Source of the DNA: Imperialibacter roseus
Lineage (GTDB): Bacteria; Bacteroidota; Bacteroidia; Cytophagales; Cyclobacteriaceae
Direction: 5' to 3'
Length of the DNA stretch: 64,000 bases
NCBI RefSeq assembly: GCF_032999765.1
Contig: NZ_CP136051.1
Span: forward strand, 3,634,417 to 3,698,416
Positions 34,754 to 43,786 of this stretch are shown here, in pieces. Positions within the stretch are counted from its first letter, which is position 1; each line of letters starts with the position of its first letter. Both the position numbers and the translations under genes were made by a program. The notes under the pieces are model-generated. The model ran no database searches. It was not told where the DNA came from and worked only from the letters and a program-made list of their open reading frames with translations.

Positions 34754-35839
34754 GTGGAGCCATCAACCACCTCTCTCACCACATTTCTCGACTACCTCAA
34801 GTTGTTGGTTCGCCAACCCTCGGTAGTAGGCTATGAAGAACCCTTCTTTCGCTTGATCCGCAGGGAACTGGAAGAAATGGGGATTAAAATCAGCCTTTAT
34901 CAGGGTTTGCTGGTGGCAGAGGGCAGCAAGCCGACAAGCAACTACCTCTCTGCGCATGTCGACCGACATGGCCTGATCTGCACCGGCCCCAATGAGTTTC
35001 AGTATGCAGCCTTTGTCACCCAGAACCGAAGTGAGCTCAATGGCAACTCTGTGTCGGAGCAAACGCTGGAAAAAATTGCCGACCGTTTTGAAGGTCAACA
35101 AGTGCATGCCTACGAGCCATGGTCGGGCACCTACCTCGGGCAGGGCACTACCCGCCACTCCTATATTAGTGAGAAGCGAAAAAACCTGATCATCGAAATC
35201 AACGGGTTGGAGCATGTAACCCCCGGCGTACCAATAGCCTACTCCGATCGCATCTCCATCCACGAAGGCAGAGTCTCTGCACAACTCGACAATGTACTGA
35301 TGGTGGCTGTGGTCGTATACCTATTTTCACAAGGCTACCAGGGCACGGCCTTTTTCACAGCCCAGGAAGAAGCAGGCCGCAGCTGGCGTTACCTGGCCGA
35401 TTGGTTTTACAGAGTGGAACAAGCCACTAAAAAGCTCATTGTGCTCGACACCAGCCCCTTCGGAGAAGACGAAAAAGAAGCCTCTGACAGCGAAATCATC
35501 CTCCGGCACAAGGACGCCACTGCGGACTTCGACGAAAAAATGGTCGCTGAAATAGCAGCAGCCAGCGAAAAGCTGGGCATAAAAACAGTGTATAAAGACA
35601 TTTTCATTGAGCACCACAATGAGCAGAGGTTGGTTGATGGTAAAAAGCCGCTGTCGCTTGGACGAACCGAGCTGGGCCGCATCATTGAAGGCACCGACGG
35701 ACTCATCAGCGGGGCCACAATTCAGATTCCCACCACAGGCTACCATACGTCTGAAGAAACTGCCTCATTACAGTCCATCGCCATGGCGATTAATCTATTG
35801 AAAGAGGTGCTGAAAGAAAGCTTTGAGCAAAACAAATAA
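34754..35839 (+). CDS. M42-family metallopeptidase
   Basis: The protein is 361 residues from a GTG start (no upstream ATG in frame). SAHVDRHGLI is the first metal His/Asp motif, SAQLDNVLMV a metal Asp, FTAQEEAGRS the two Glu, LDTSPFGE a metal Asp, and the late His lies in PTTGYHTSEE. This matches the M42 glutamyl/leucyl aminopeptidase family, usually dodecameric, cytoplasmic, processing peptides from the N-terminus. It sits between two paralogous small lipoprotein genes on the opposite strand. Confidence 0.87.
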   Translation: MEPSTTSLTTFLDYLKLLVRQPSVVGYEEPFFRLIRRELEEMGIKISLYQGLLVAEGSKPTSNYLSAHVDRHGLICTGPNEFQYAAFVTQNRSELNGNSVSEQTLEKIADRFEGQQVHAYEPWSGTYLGQGTTRHSYISEKRKNLIIEINGLEHVTPGVPIAYSDRISIHEGRVSAQLDNVLMVAVVVYLFSQGYQGTAFFTAQEEAGRSWRYLADWFYRVEQATKKLIVLDTSPFGEDEKEASDSEIILRHKDATADFDEKMVAEIAAASEKLGIKTVYKDIFIEHHNEQRLVDGKKPLSLGRTELGRIIEGTDGLISGATIQIPTTGYHTSEETASLQSIAMAINLLKEVLKESFEQNK

Positions 35840-35903
35840 CAGGCAAATCTGAGAAGAGAAGTGTTATATCCTCGATTTCGGATAACAACACTCCTCCGTT
35901 TTC

Positions 35904-36095
35904 TTACCGGTGATTTGCCGGCCTTCTCTGCATTCGTTTTGAATGGGTACCTTTCTTTTTACCGAGGTCACGGGCATGGCCTACGTCCTGCCAGGCACTA
36001 CTGGGGCGACTGGCTGTACATGCCCCCAGTGATGTGATCATAAAAATCGATAAAAGACTGAATAAGAAAATGGTTCTACTTTTTAATGCTCTCAT
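35904..36095 (-). CDS. Small lipoprotein, paralog B
   Basis: The protein is 63 residues. The signal sequence ends in TSLGAC, followed by TASRPSSAWQDVGHARDLG and a basic tail. It is clearly related to the 33736 protein in its start (MRALKSR against MRAYKSR), its hydrophobic core and the W-x-D-x-G-H-A-R motif. Function unknown. An imperfect hairpin lies beyond its stop at about 35861-35892. Confidence 0.75.
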   Translation of the reverse strand: MRALKSRTIFLFSLLSIFMITSLGACTASRPSSAWQDVGHARDLGKKKGTHSKRMQRRPANHR

Positions 36096-36326
36096 AGCTG
36101 GCGAGATTAATTTATAATTAATTGAATAAAATTTTGTACTAAATCAATACGGCAAACTTATAAAAGGTAACCCAAAATCCAATAGGATTTTGTCATAAAT
36201 CCTGTTCACTTGAAATATCAACCCCAACAGCATAGCGATAAAAACACGTTTCTGTGGTGCTGTAAGCATCCCGGAGCTTGCCTATTTCAAAACCAGCGAA
36301 GCACATAAAAAAATTCGTAGATCTTA

Positions 36327-36373
36327 TTGCGTAACTGATCGGTTACTATTTATATTTGTAACTGAACGGTTAC
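36327..36373 (+). promoter_or_regulatory. Promoter and double palindromic operator of the ArsR gene
   Basis: gtaactgatcggttac (36331-36346) and gtaactgaacggttac (36358-36373) are two 16-bp near-identical sites, each with gtaac/gttac arms. A perfect Bacteroidota -7 box TATATTTG (36351-36358) lies between them, with TTG at 36327-36329 as the -33 element. The layout fits autorepression by the ArsR protein starting at 36386. Confidence 0.8.
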
Positions 36374-36385
36374 TAAAAGAGGAGC

Positions 36386-36694
36386 ATGATGAGACGAGAC
36401 GTATTCCAGGCCATTGCCGATCCCACCCGCAGGGAGATCATTAACCTGATTGCCCATAAGCGGATGAACGTGAATGCCGTGGCTGAGAACTTTGCAATGA
36501 GCAGACCGGCTATTTCGAAGCACATGAAAATACTGGAAGAATGTGGTCTGGTGATGATGGAGCAGCAAGGACGGGAGCGCTATTGCAAAGCGCAGCTAAA
36601 ACCGCTGCATGAAGTATCGGATTGGGTGAGCCGCTACAAAAAGGAATGGGAAGAAAGGCTGGATGCGATGGAAAAATATATCAAAGAATTATAG
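36386..36694 (+). CDS. ArsR-family transcriptional regulator
   Basis: The protein is 102 residues. The winged HTH VFQAIADPTRREIINLIAHK followed by VNAVAENFAMSRPAISKHMKIL is typical of the ArsR subgroup paired with AHSA1/SRPBCC proteins rather than metal sensors, and no cysteine metal-binding motif is present. It is followed at 16 bp by the SRPBCC gene. Operators upstream suggest autorepression; the inducer is unknown. Confidence 0.92.
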   Translation: MMRRDVFQAIADPTRREIINLIAHKRMNVNAVAENFAMSRPAISKHMKILEECGLVMMEQQGRERYCKAQLKPLHEVSDWVSRYKKEWEERLDAMEKYIKEL

Positions 36695-36710
36695 GCAAAA
36701 GACAAAGGCG

Positions 36711-37160
36711 ATGAGCAAAGATCGTGAAATTACTTCCTCCAGAACGGTGAACTACTCTCAGGCTGAGGTGTACCAGGCATGGAGTAATCCTGACCTGCTG
36801 GCACAATGGTGGGGGCCAAAAGGGTTTACGAACACCTTCCACGCCTTCGACTTAATCCCTGGCGGCACGTGGCGATTCACTATGCACAGCCCACAGGGGG
36901 CAAATTTTGACAATATGTGTGTCTTTGTGGAAATCGTGCCCAACAAACGGCTTGTGTTTGACCATGTGGAGCCTGTGCACGCCTTCCAGGTGATTACCAC
37001 TTTTGATAGTCAGAGCGAAGGCACCCTGATCACTTTCCGAATGGTTTTCAAATCTGCAGAAGAATGTGAAAGATCCCGGGAAGTAATTGAACCTTCCAAC
37101 GAGGAAAATTTTGATCGGCTGGAGGCCTTGCTGTCCAGCCATTTCAACTCAAAAGTATAG
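36711..37160 (+). CDS. SRPBCC (AHSA1-like) protein
   Basis: The protein is 149 residues from the ATG at 36711. VYQAWSNPDLLAQWWGPKGFT is the diagnostic AHSA1/SRPBCC segment, followed by LIPGGTWRFTMHSPQG. These proteins hold a hydrophobic cavity and often sit beside ArsR regulators. It is probably cotranscribed with the ArsR gene and the DHFR-like gene after it. The ligand is unknown. Confidence 0.9.
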   Translation: MSKDREITSSRTVNYSQAEVYQAWSNPDLLAQWWGPKGFTNTFHAFDLIPGGTWRFTMHSPQGANFDNMCVFVEIVPNKRLVFDHVEPVHAFQVITTFDSQSEGTLITFRMVFKSAEECERSREVIEPSNEENFDRLEALLSSHFNSKV

Positions 37161-37206
37161 TTGCACTTTACTACCAGTAAGTAAGAATAATTAAAAGTAA
37201 AACCAT

Positions 37207-37788
37207 ATGAGAAAAATAATTTCATTTATGCACGTATCGCTTGACGGTTTTGTAGCTGGGCCGAACGGGGAAATGAACTGGATTAAAATTGATCAGGAAA
37301 TTTTTGACCACGTCGGTAAACGGATAAGCAAAGGTGACACTGCATTGTACGGTAGGGCAACTTATGAGATGATGGAAAGCTACTGGCCCACCGCAGCAGA
37401 CAAGCCAACGGCAACCAAACACGATATTGAACATGCTAAGTGGTATAGCCAGGTTCACAAAGTTGTTCTGTCAAAAACAATGAAAGGTGCGGATTTGACC
37501 AACACAACAATTATCAGCGACGACCTTTCGGAGAGTATAAATGAAATAAAGCAATCCCGCCAGGGTGTTGGCGAAGATATCCTGCTTTTTGGTAGCCCGA
37601 CAGCCACACATTCCCTTATGCAACTGAACTTAATTGACGGCTACTGGCTCTTTGTGAACCCCATTATTCTAGGCCAGGGCATTCCCCTGTTTGAGGGGAT
37701 CAAAGATAAAACAACGTTAAAATTACTGACTACCAGGCAATTTACTTCCGGGGTCACAGAACTGAATTATATAGTGGATAAACAATAG
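37207..37788 (+). CDS. Dihydrofolate reductase family protein (RibD C-terminal-like)
   Basis: The protein is 193 residues. HVSLDGFVAGPNGEMNWI, ALYGRATYEMMESYWP, ILLFGSPTATHSLMQLNLID and NPIILGQGIPLFEG give the complete RibD_C/DHFR-like layout. It is likely NADPH-dependent; the substrate is unknown. It lies 46 bp after the SRPBCC gene, so probably in the same transcript. It is a paralog of the 8040-8678 gene. Confidence 0.9.
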   Translation: MRKIISFMHVSLDGFVAGPNGEMNWIKIDQEIFDHVGKRISKGDTALYGRATYEMMESYWPTAADKPTATKHDIEHAKWYSQVHKVVLSKTMKGADLTNTTIISDDLSESINEIKQSRQGVGEDILLFGSPTATHSLMQLNLIDGYWLFVNPIILGQGIPLFEGIKDKTTLKLLTTRQFTSGVTELNYIVDKQ

Positions 37789-37886
37789 CGGCGACTCCGA
37801 AGAGCGGGAATTTAATAACGAGGCTGATTGACACGTGCATCCCAGGCAACCCATCAAACGACATCTTCACATCTAAACAATATCAC

Positions 37887-38825
37887 ATGAACAGCACACA
37901 TGTAGAAAGAACGGATCGGGAAATAATCGCCAGCAGGCTGATAGACGCTCCCCGTGAGCTGGTTTTCAAGGTTTGGACAGAACCCGAGCACATCACCCAA
38001 TGGTGGGGGCCTACGGGCTTCACCAACACTGTTCATGAAATGGAAGTCAAACCCGGTGGCAAGTTTCGGCTCACCATGCACGGCCCAGACGGGACGGACT
38101 ACCCCAATCTTATTGTTTTCAAAGAGGTAGTCGTTCCTGAAAAGCTGGTGTATGTACACGGCAACGGGAGCGATGATGCACCCGGCAACTTTCACGTCAC
38201 CGTGACTTTCGAGGAAAAGGAAGGCAAAACACTCCTGACCATGCGCAGCATATTCCAGTCCAAAGCTGACCTGGATTACGTGATTGATAAACACGGGGCG
38301 TTCGAGGGGGCACGACAAAACATGGATCGGATGGCGGCATACCTCGAAACGAGGATCAATTTGATGACTCAACTAAAAAACACAAATATGTCAAGAGTAA
38401 GTACTTATCTCAATTTTGCAGGAAATACCGAAGAGGCATTCCTTTTTTACAGATCTGTATTCGGCACCGAATTCAAAGGGGGTATCCAACGTTTCGGCGA
38501 GATACCTCCGATGGAAGGCACTCCCCCAATGACTGAGGCCGACAAAAAGCTGATTTTACATATCGAACTGGAGATACTGGGCGGCCATATCCTGATGGCC
38601 ACCGATGCACCGGAGTCGATGGGCATGAAGGTGAAGCCAGGTAACAACATGCATATTAATCTGGAGCCGAACACCAGAGCGGAAACCAAACGGCTGTACG
38701 ACGCTTTGTCGGCCGGTGGAGAAGTAACCATGGAACTGCAGGACATGTTTTGGGGCGCATACTATGGTAGCTGCACCGACAGGTATGGTATCAACTGGAT
38801 GTTTAATTGCAACGATAAGGGATGA
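37887..38825 (+). CDS. Fusion protein: SRPBCC (AHSA1) domain joined to a VOC domain
   Basis: The protein is 312 residues. Residues 1-165 are an AHSA1-like SRPBCC domain (ELVFKVWTEPEHITQWWGPT). Residues 168-312 are a PhnB-like VOC domain beginning MSRVSTYLNFAGNTEEAFLF and ending GSCTDRYGINWMF. The two halves join in frame through about five residues (LKNTN), with Met168 placed where a separate VOC gene would start, so the gene probably arose by loss of a stop codon between neighbours. Both parts look intact. It ends the ArsR-headed run of small ligand-binding proteins. Confidence 0.88.
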   Translation: MNSTHVERTDREIIASRLIDAPRELVFKVWTEPEHITQWWGPTGFTNTVHEMEVKPGGKFRLTMHGPDGTDYPNLIVFKEVVVPEKLVYVHGNGSDDAPGNFHVTVTFEEKEGKTLLTMRSIFQSKADLDYVIDKHGAFEGARQNMDRMAAYLETRINLMTQLKNTNMSRVSTYLNFAGNTEEAFLFYRSVFGTEFKGGIQRFGEIPPMEGTPPMTEADKKLILHIELEILGGHILMATDAPESMGMKVKPGNNMHINLEPNTRAETKRLYDALSAGGEVTMELQDMFWGAYYGSCTDRYGINWMFNCNDKG

Positions 38826-39146
38826 GGAAGTTGGGGAAGGAAGACCAAAAGAGCACTGGTTTTCCTTCTTCACGCCAACCATCGGCCCTGAGCATTTGCA
38901 CTGTCCAGAGCCTCTCACATGACGAAGCGGCGGAAGACATGCCATCCTCTAAACCCCTCCCCTAAGCAGTAAATTGCGCAGTCATGAGGTCACTTCTTCT
39001 TGAGATATCCCTAATAATGTCTAAATTATTCCTTTGTTCCGAGCCTTGAAGGGCTATAAGCTTAACATTGGTACGAAAAGGCAAGGACAAAAGCAGTTCC
39101 CTTTATTTCATTCCCATCAAAAATTAACAAACACCCAACGCAAAGC
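38826..39146. other. 321-bp gap without a gene
   Basis: An imperfect hairpin (gaaggaagacc/ggttttccttc) at about 38837-38870 may end the upstream transcript. No coding frame or strong promoter was found in the rest. It presumably carries the promoter of the lipoprotein at 39147. Confidence 0.4.
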
Positions 39147-41477
39147 ATGCAAGTTCACCCAAAAGACATCGCTTATTTTTTGTTGCTCATTTCCATGTCT
39201 GTTGTCCAGCTAGCCTGCACACCAGAGAAGGTGGCAGAACAGGACAGCCATCCATTTCACAGTGTTCCAGCTTTTAATCCTGCTCCTTCGCCCGAGTATT
39301 TGTCGCCGCAAGAAAGCCTTAAAACTATCTATTTACCAGATGGTCATCACATAGAATTGGTAGCAAGTGAGCCGATGATCAAAGAGCCGGTGGCCATTGC
39401 ATGGGATGGCAACGCAAGGATGTATGTAGCAGAAATGATGACATACATGCAGGACGCCGACGCCAGTGGTGAGCAGCAGCCCGCCAGCAGAATATCATTG
39501 TTAGAAGACACTAATAATGATGGGAAGATGGACAAGCGAACCACCTTTATTGACAGCCTGCTACTTCCTCGTATGATACAATGTGTTGGCGATGAACTGC
39601 TGGTGAACGAAACCAATACCATCAATATTTACAGCTATAAGGATACAGATGGAGACGGGATTGCTGATGTGAAAAAACAGGTTTACAAAAACGATGCTTA
39701 TAAAGTAAATGATGCCAATATGGAGCATCAAAGAAGCGGGCTGGACTGGAACCTGGATAACTGGATGTATGTGACCTATGATCCGGTTCGCTTTCGCTAC
39801 ACCAACGGGCTCATGCAGGTAGACACCATGGCGAGTGGCTCCAATGGCCAGTGGGGAGTAACTCACGATAACTACGGCCGCATTTTTTATAGTCGTGCCG
39901 GTGGAGAAATCCCTGCTTTGGGTTTTCAAATCAACCCCAGTTATGGCAGTCTCGATTTTCCTGATCAATTCAATGCCGCTTTTTCTGAAGTGTGGCCTAT
40001 TATTGCCACGCCTGACGTGCAGGGAGGAAGCAAGCGGTTACGTCCCAACAATACGCTGAACCATTTTACGGCACCCTGCGGACAAAGTATTTTTCGGGGT
40101 GATCGATTGCCTGAAGACTTTGTGGGAGACTATGTAGTTTGTGAGCCCGTGGCGAGAACCATCCGTCGTGCTAAGCTCGTAAATGACGAGGGCAAAACGA
40201 GGCTTAAAAATATCTATGACCATCAGGAGTTCATTTCCTCTACTGATATGAACTTTCGTCCGGTGAATACCGCCACTGGCCCCGATGGCAATCTGTATAT
40301 TGTAGACATGCACCGAGGCATCATTCAGCAAGGAAACTGGACCAAGCCGAACTCCTTCCTGAGAAACAAAATTGATAGCCTGGGTCTCGATAAAAACGTT
40401 GGTCACGGACGTATTTATCGGGTAGTGCATGATGATTTTGAACCTGGGCCCCAACCAAAAATGCTGAACGAAACGACCCAGGAACTGCTTGGCTACCTGG
40501 ATCATTCTAACGGGTGGTGGCGAGACAACGCACAAAAGGAGATCATCGTCCGTGGAGACAGGTCGGTAGCCCCAGCCCTGGTGAAGATGGCGACCGGGCG
40601 ACAGAAAGTTGACTCACCTCTGGGCAGGATTCATGCACTGTGGACTCTGGAAGGCTTGGGTGCCCTCAATAAAGAGGTTTTACAGTCGGCCCTTCAGGAC
40701 GATGATCCCCAGGTAAGGAGAACGGCAATATGGATCAGTGAATCTTATATAAAAGCGAATGACAAAACGATGATCGGCAGCGTGGCCAGGATGAAAGAAG
40801 ATAAAAATGATGATGTAAAAGTTCAGGTGCTGCTATCGCTCTATCAAAGCAAAGACGAGCAAGCAAAACAGGCTATTGACGACATGCTTGATCTGTACCC
40901 TGACAAGGAAATGCTGGTCGCTACAAAGGGGGCATTAGACAGGAATGAAGATGTGAAGGCATTTGGAAGTAAATTAGGCAATATGATAGCAGCTGACCGC
41001 AGCCTGATCCTGGAAGGTGCCAGTATATTCAAATCGCTGTGTGCCAGTTGCCACGGTGAAGACGGGGCAGGTTTGGCGATAGGCGGAGGAAGCATGCCGG
41101 CACCGCCCCTCAAAGGCTCAAAACAGCTCGCCTTTGTTAAAAAAGAAGAGATCATAAGAATTTTACTCCACGGCCTCACCGGGCCGATAGAGGGGAAAGA
41201 ATACAGCAGTGTGATGCCTCCAATGGGAGCCAACAGCGATGAGTGGGTTGCTTCTGTGGTCAGCTATATCCGTTATGAGTTTGGAGGCAGGCCTCCACGC
41301 AACCCTGATGATATTCCTGGCATGGCGGCATCTGCCAGAGACAGTGTGGCAGGCTTTACGGTCAAGACCAGCCCTTCCCCCGCCGTCACTCCCGAAGAAG
41401 TGAAGCGGGTCAGGGAATCCACCAAAACAAAGGACACTCCCTGGACATTGGAAGAACTAGAAAAAATTAGCAAATGA
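39147..41477 (+). CDS. Lipoprotein with dehydrogenase-like propeller and cytochrome c domain (PVC-type heme-binding)
   Basis: The protein is 776 residues. The signal sequence ends in VQLAC, so Cys24 is lipidated. The first about 400 residues form a glucose/sorbosone-dehydrogenase-like beta-propeller (ISLLEDTNNDGKMDK, DGDGIADVKKQVYK, ATGPDGNLYIVDMHRG). A HEAT-like helical stretch follows (ALWTLEGLGALNKE, VRRTAIWISES). The C-terminus carries one heme c site, CASCH at residues 632-636, with VMPPMG supplying a distal Met candidate. This is the architecture of PVC-type heme-binding proteins, thought to oxidise sugars at the cell surface. It is a single gene. Confidence 0.92.
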   Translation: MQVHPKDIAYFLLLISMSVVQLACTPEKVAEQDSHPFHSVPAFNPAPSPEYLSPQESLKTIYLPDGHHIELVASEPMIKEPVAIAWDGNARMYVAEMMTYMQDADASGEQQPASRISLLEDTNNDGKMDKRTTFIDSLLLPRMIQCVGDELLVNETNTINIYSYKDTDGDGIADVKKQVYKNDAYKVNDANMEHQRSGLDWNLDNWMYVTYDPVRFRYTNGLMQVDTMASGSNGQWGVTHDNYGRIFYSRAGGEIPALGFQINPSYGSLDFPDQFNAAFSEVWPIIATPDVQGGSKRLRPNNTLNHFTAPCGQSIFRGDRLPEDFVGDYVVCEPVARTIRRAKLVNDEGKTRLKNIYDHQEFISSTDMNFRPVNTATGPDGNLYIVDMHRGIIQQGNWTKPNSFLRNKIDSLGLDKNVGHGRIYRVVHDDFEPGPQPKMLNETTQELLGYLDHSNGWWRDNAQKEIIVRGDRSVAPALVKMATGRQKVDSPLGRIHALWTLEGLGALNKEVLQSALQDDDPQVRRTAIWISESYIKANDKTMIGSVARMKEDKNDDVKVQVLLSLYQSKDEQAKQAIDDMLDLYPDKEMLVATKGALDRNEDVKAFGSKLGNMIAADRSLILEGASIFKSLCASCHGEDGAGLAIGGGSMPAPPLKGSKQLAFVKKEEIIRILLHGLTGPIEGKEYSSVMPPMGANSDEWVASVVSYIRYEFGGRPPRNPDDIPGMAASARDSVAGFTVKTSPSPAVTPEEVKRVRESTKTKDTPWTLEELEKISK

Positions 41478-41492
41478 AAAATGGGTCAGCGA

Positions 41493-41825
41493 TTACTTCC
41501 TCTGCATTACTGGCAAAAGATTAAGCTCATCGACAGCCTTAAAAATGGGAATGAATTCTTCCCCCAGCTCGCTAAGTGTGTACTCAACATGCAACGGCTT
41601 CAATTTTATTACCCTTCTTTCCAGAATATTGCATTCTTCCAACTCACGCAAAGCATTGGTCAAAGATTGCCGGGTAGCTTCTGGCAACAGTTTGATTATT
41701 TGACTAAACCGCACCGGGCCCTGGGTGGCATAGCGAAATATGCATGGCTTCCATTTGCCGGTGAGCATCTTCAGTAAAAACTCCTTGGGACAGTAGAGAC
41801 CAACCTCGTTTTCTTTAGTAGTCAT
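41493..41825 (-). CDS. HxlR-family transcriptional regulator
   Basis: The protein is 110 residues from the ATG at 41825; longer frames run into the divergent promoter. The winged HTH includes FLLKMLTGKWKPCIFRYA and FSQIIKLLPEATRQSLTNAL. A single Cys near the N-terminus (GLYCPKEF) could be redox sensing, as in HxlR relatives such as HypR. It is divergent from the deacetylase gene, with a perfect palindrome between them. Confidence 0.88.
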   Translation of the reverse strand: MTTKENEVGLYCPKEFLLKMLTGKWKPCIFRYATQGPVRFSQIIKLLPEATRQSLTNALRELEECNILERRVIKLKPLHVEYTLSELGEEFIPIFKAVDELNLLPVMQRK

Positions 41826-41862
41826 AAAAATTTGACTTATTGTGTGGTAAAAAGAACGGACA

Positions 41863-41881
41863 TTACTTTGATGCAAAGTAA
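41863..41881. promoter_or_regulatory. Perfect 8-bp inverted repeat between HxlR and deacetylase genes
   Basis: ttactttg (41863-41870) and caaagtaa (41874-41881) are exact reverse complements around atg. The dyad is 11 bp upstream of the deacetylase start (41893) and 37 bp upstream of the HxlR start, the expected position of an HxlR operator controlling both. Confidence 0.7.
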
Positions 41882-41892
41882 AATAAATAGCG

Positions 41893-42978
41893 ATGTCCAC
41901 AGAGTCAAAAAGCACTTTTCTAAAAGTCCACCACCATATACTCTTACTAAGTATGCTTGTAAATCCTGCCATCAATCATGCCTTTGCCCAAACCTACGCA
42001 GAAAAACTTGGGTGGAAAAAAGGCGACAAAGTGATCATGTTCCATGTAGATGATGCCGGTATGTCACATGCATCAAATGAAGGAGCTATTCAGGCCGTGA
42101 CAAACGGAATAGCAACATCTGTGAGCGTAATGATGCCATGCCCGTGGGTGCCGGAAATGGGGCAATACCTGGCGCAAAATAAAAACGTAGATGCAGGCCT
42201 TCATTTAACGCATACAGCCGAATGGACAGGATACAGGTGGGGTTCAGTCTCGGGCATAAAAGCCTCACCGGGGTTGTCGGACAGGGAAGGCGCCTTGTGG
42301 AGCAATGTAGCCGACGTGGTTGCTCACGCATCAGCTGATGAAATAGAAACTGAAATAAGGGCTCAGTTGGCAAAAGCAAGAACGATGGGTTTCTCACCCA
42401 CCCATCTTGACACGCACATGGGTACGTTGTGGGCTACACCAGACTATCTCGACAGGTATATCAAGGTGGGCATTGAAGAGCACATCCCCATCCTTTTTTC
42501 CGCAGGAAATAACACACTTATGCAGCAAGCCCTGGCACAGGGGCCACTTGCCGGACTCAATATGCTTGCTAACAAAAGATCAGGTAGCTATGATGCTGCT
42601 GAAGTACTCAATGCCATCCGCCAAAAAGGGGAAGAGATTTGGGACGCCGGGCTGGCGGTGGTCGATGATTTGTACCTGCTCAGTTACGACTGGGAATTCC
42701 CGGCTGACATAGAGGCCACTGACGAAAACCTACGAAAGTTCAAGACGCAAAAATACAAAGAACTGCTGGACTCAGTGGCGCCAGGAATAACTGTCATTCT
42801 CATTCACTGCGCCGACGCCGACAAAGGATTTTCAGATATTACCGATTCAGGAAACACACGAAGAGGCGATTTACTTTCCATGACGGATCCTGAATTGAAG
42901 CGCTACGTGCAACAGCAGGGGTTCATCTTAACGACCTGGCGGGAACTCCAAACAAAAAGAAATAATATCCGTGACTAA
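41893..42978 (+). CDS. Exported ChbG/HpnK-family (YdjC-like) carbohydrate deacetylase
   Basis: The protein is 361 residues. The signal peptide ends near HAFAQ. VIMFHVDDAGMSHASNEG carries the metal DD motif, GLHLTHTAEW a His, and PTHLDTHMGTLW the second metal His pair, all typical of the YdjC/ChbG/HpnK deacetylase family. It likely removes acetyl groups from oligosaccharides in the periplasm. It is probably cotranscribed with the DJ-1-like gene 20 bp downstream and controlled by the divergent HxlR regulator. Confidence 0.88.
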   Translation: MSTESKSTFLKVHHHILLLSMLVNPAINHAFAQTYAEKLGWKKGDKVIMFHVDDAGMSHASNEGAIQAVTNGIATSVSVMMPCPWVPEMGQYLAQNKNVDAGLHLTHTAEWTGYRWGSVSGIKASPGLSDREGALWSNVADVVAHASADEIETEIRAQLAKARTMGFSPTHLDTHMGTLWATPDYLDRYIKVGIEEHIPILFSAGNNTLMQQALAQGPLAGLNMLANKRSGSYDAAEVLNAIRQKGEEIWDAGLAVVDDLYLLSYDWEFPADIEATDENLRKFKTQKYKELLDSVAPGITVILIHCADADKGFSDITDSGNTRRGDLLSMTDPELKRYVQQQGFILTTWRELQTKRNNIRD

Positions 42979-42998
42979 CCTCAATAATCGAAGTCCTT

Positions 42999-43685
42999 AT
43001 GAACACCGACATGAAAAAGTTAAAAATTGGAATGCTGCTGTTTCCCGATCTCACTCTTCTCGACTTCATCGGGCCTTACGATGTATTTGTAAGGGCAGCC
43101 TGCTTCGAAGTCTTCGTAGTGAGCGAGCACGAGGTGCCGATCAAAGGTGAGGGCGGCCTGCTCCTTCAACCCGATTACTCATTTGACAATTGTCCGCCGG
43201 TGGATATTGTGTTTGTGCCAGGTGGCAGGGGGGTTACTGCGCTTTTGACAAACGAAACCTACAAGCGCTTTCTTGTGGAGCAAGCCAAAACCGCCCAATA
43301 CATCACAGCCGTGTGCACCGGATCCCTATTACTGGCCGCCTGCGGCCTTTTGGTCGGCTACAAAGCAACCACCCACTGGCGCTCTCTTGAGCTGCTAAAA
43401 CTACTGGGCGTTGAGGTGGTTGAGGAACGGGTAGTGACGGACAGAAACAGGATAACCGGAGGGGGCATCACAGCCGGCATTGATTTCGGGTTAGTGCTCA
43501 CGGCAATTGTTGGAGGTGAAGAAATGGCCAAAACCATCCAGCTTTTATTGGAATACACCCCGGAGCCGCCTTTCGACTCAGGACATCCCAAAACAGCCGA
43601 CCCTCACATTTTAAAACTCGGAGTAGAGCTCACTCAACCACAGTTTGACAAAAGATTGAAGCTACTTCAAAAAATCATTTTGTAA
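42999..43685 (+). CDS. DJ-1/PfpI-family protein (isonitrile hydratase-like)
   Basis: The protein is 228 residues. GMLLFPDLTLLDFIGPYDVF is the first strand-helix of the fold. The nucleophile Cys is in ITAVCTGSLLLAACGLLVG (about residue 106). ATTHWRSLELL and ITGGGITAGIDFGL follow. This set matches isonitrile hydratase InhA and the ligand part of GlxA-like regulators; no HTH is present, so it is an enzyme or chaperone rather than a regulator. It lies 20 bp after the deacetylase. Two candidate ATGs (42999, 43011). Confidence 0.88.
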   Translation: MNTDMKKLKIGMLLFPDLTLLDFIGPYDVFVRAACFEVFVVSEHEVPIKGEGGLLLQPDYSFDNCPPVDIVFVPGGRGVTALLTNETYKRFLVEQAKTAQYITAVCTGSLLLAACGLLVGYKATTHWRSLELLKLLGVEVVEERVVTDRNRITGGGITAGIDFGLVLTAIVGGEEMAKTIQLLLEYTPEPPFDSGHPKTADPHILKLGVELTQPQFDKRLKLLQKIIL

Positions 43686-43786
43686 AGTATTCGGAGGTAT
43701 ACAAGGTAGGGCAATAGGAGTTATCGATGGCACCTGCCGAAATATGGAAGTTGCAAGTTTCACCACTTGTAGGGATAGGGTTATTT

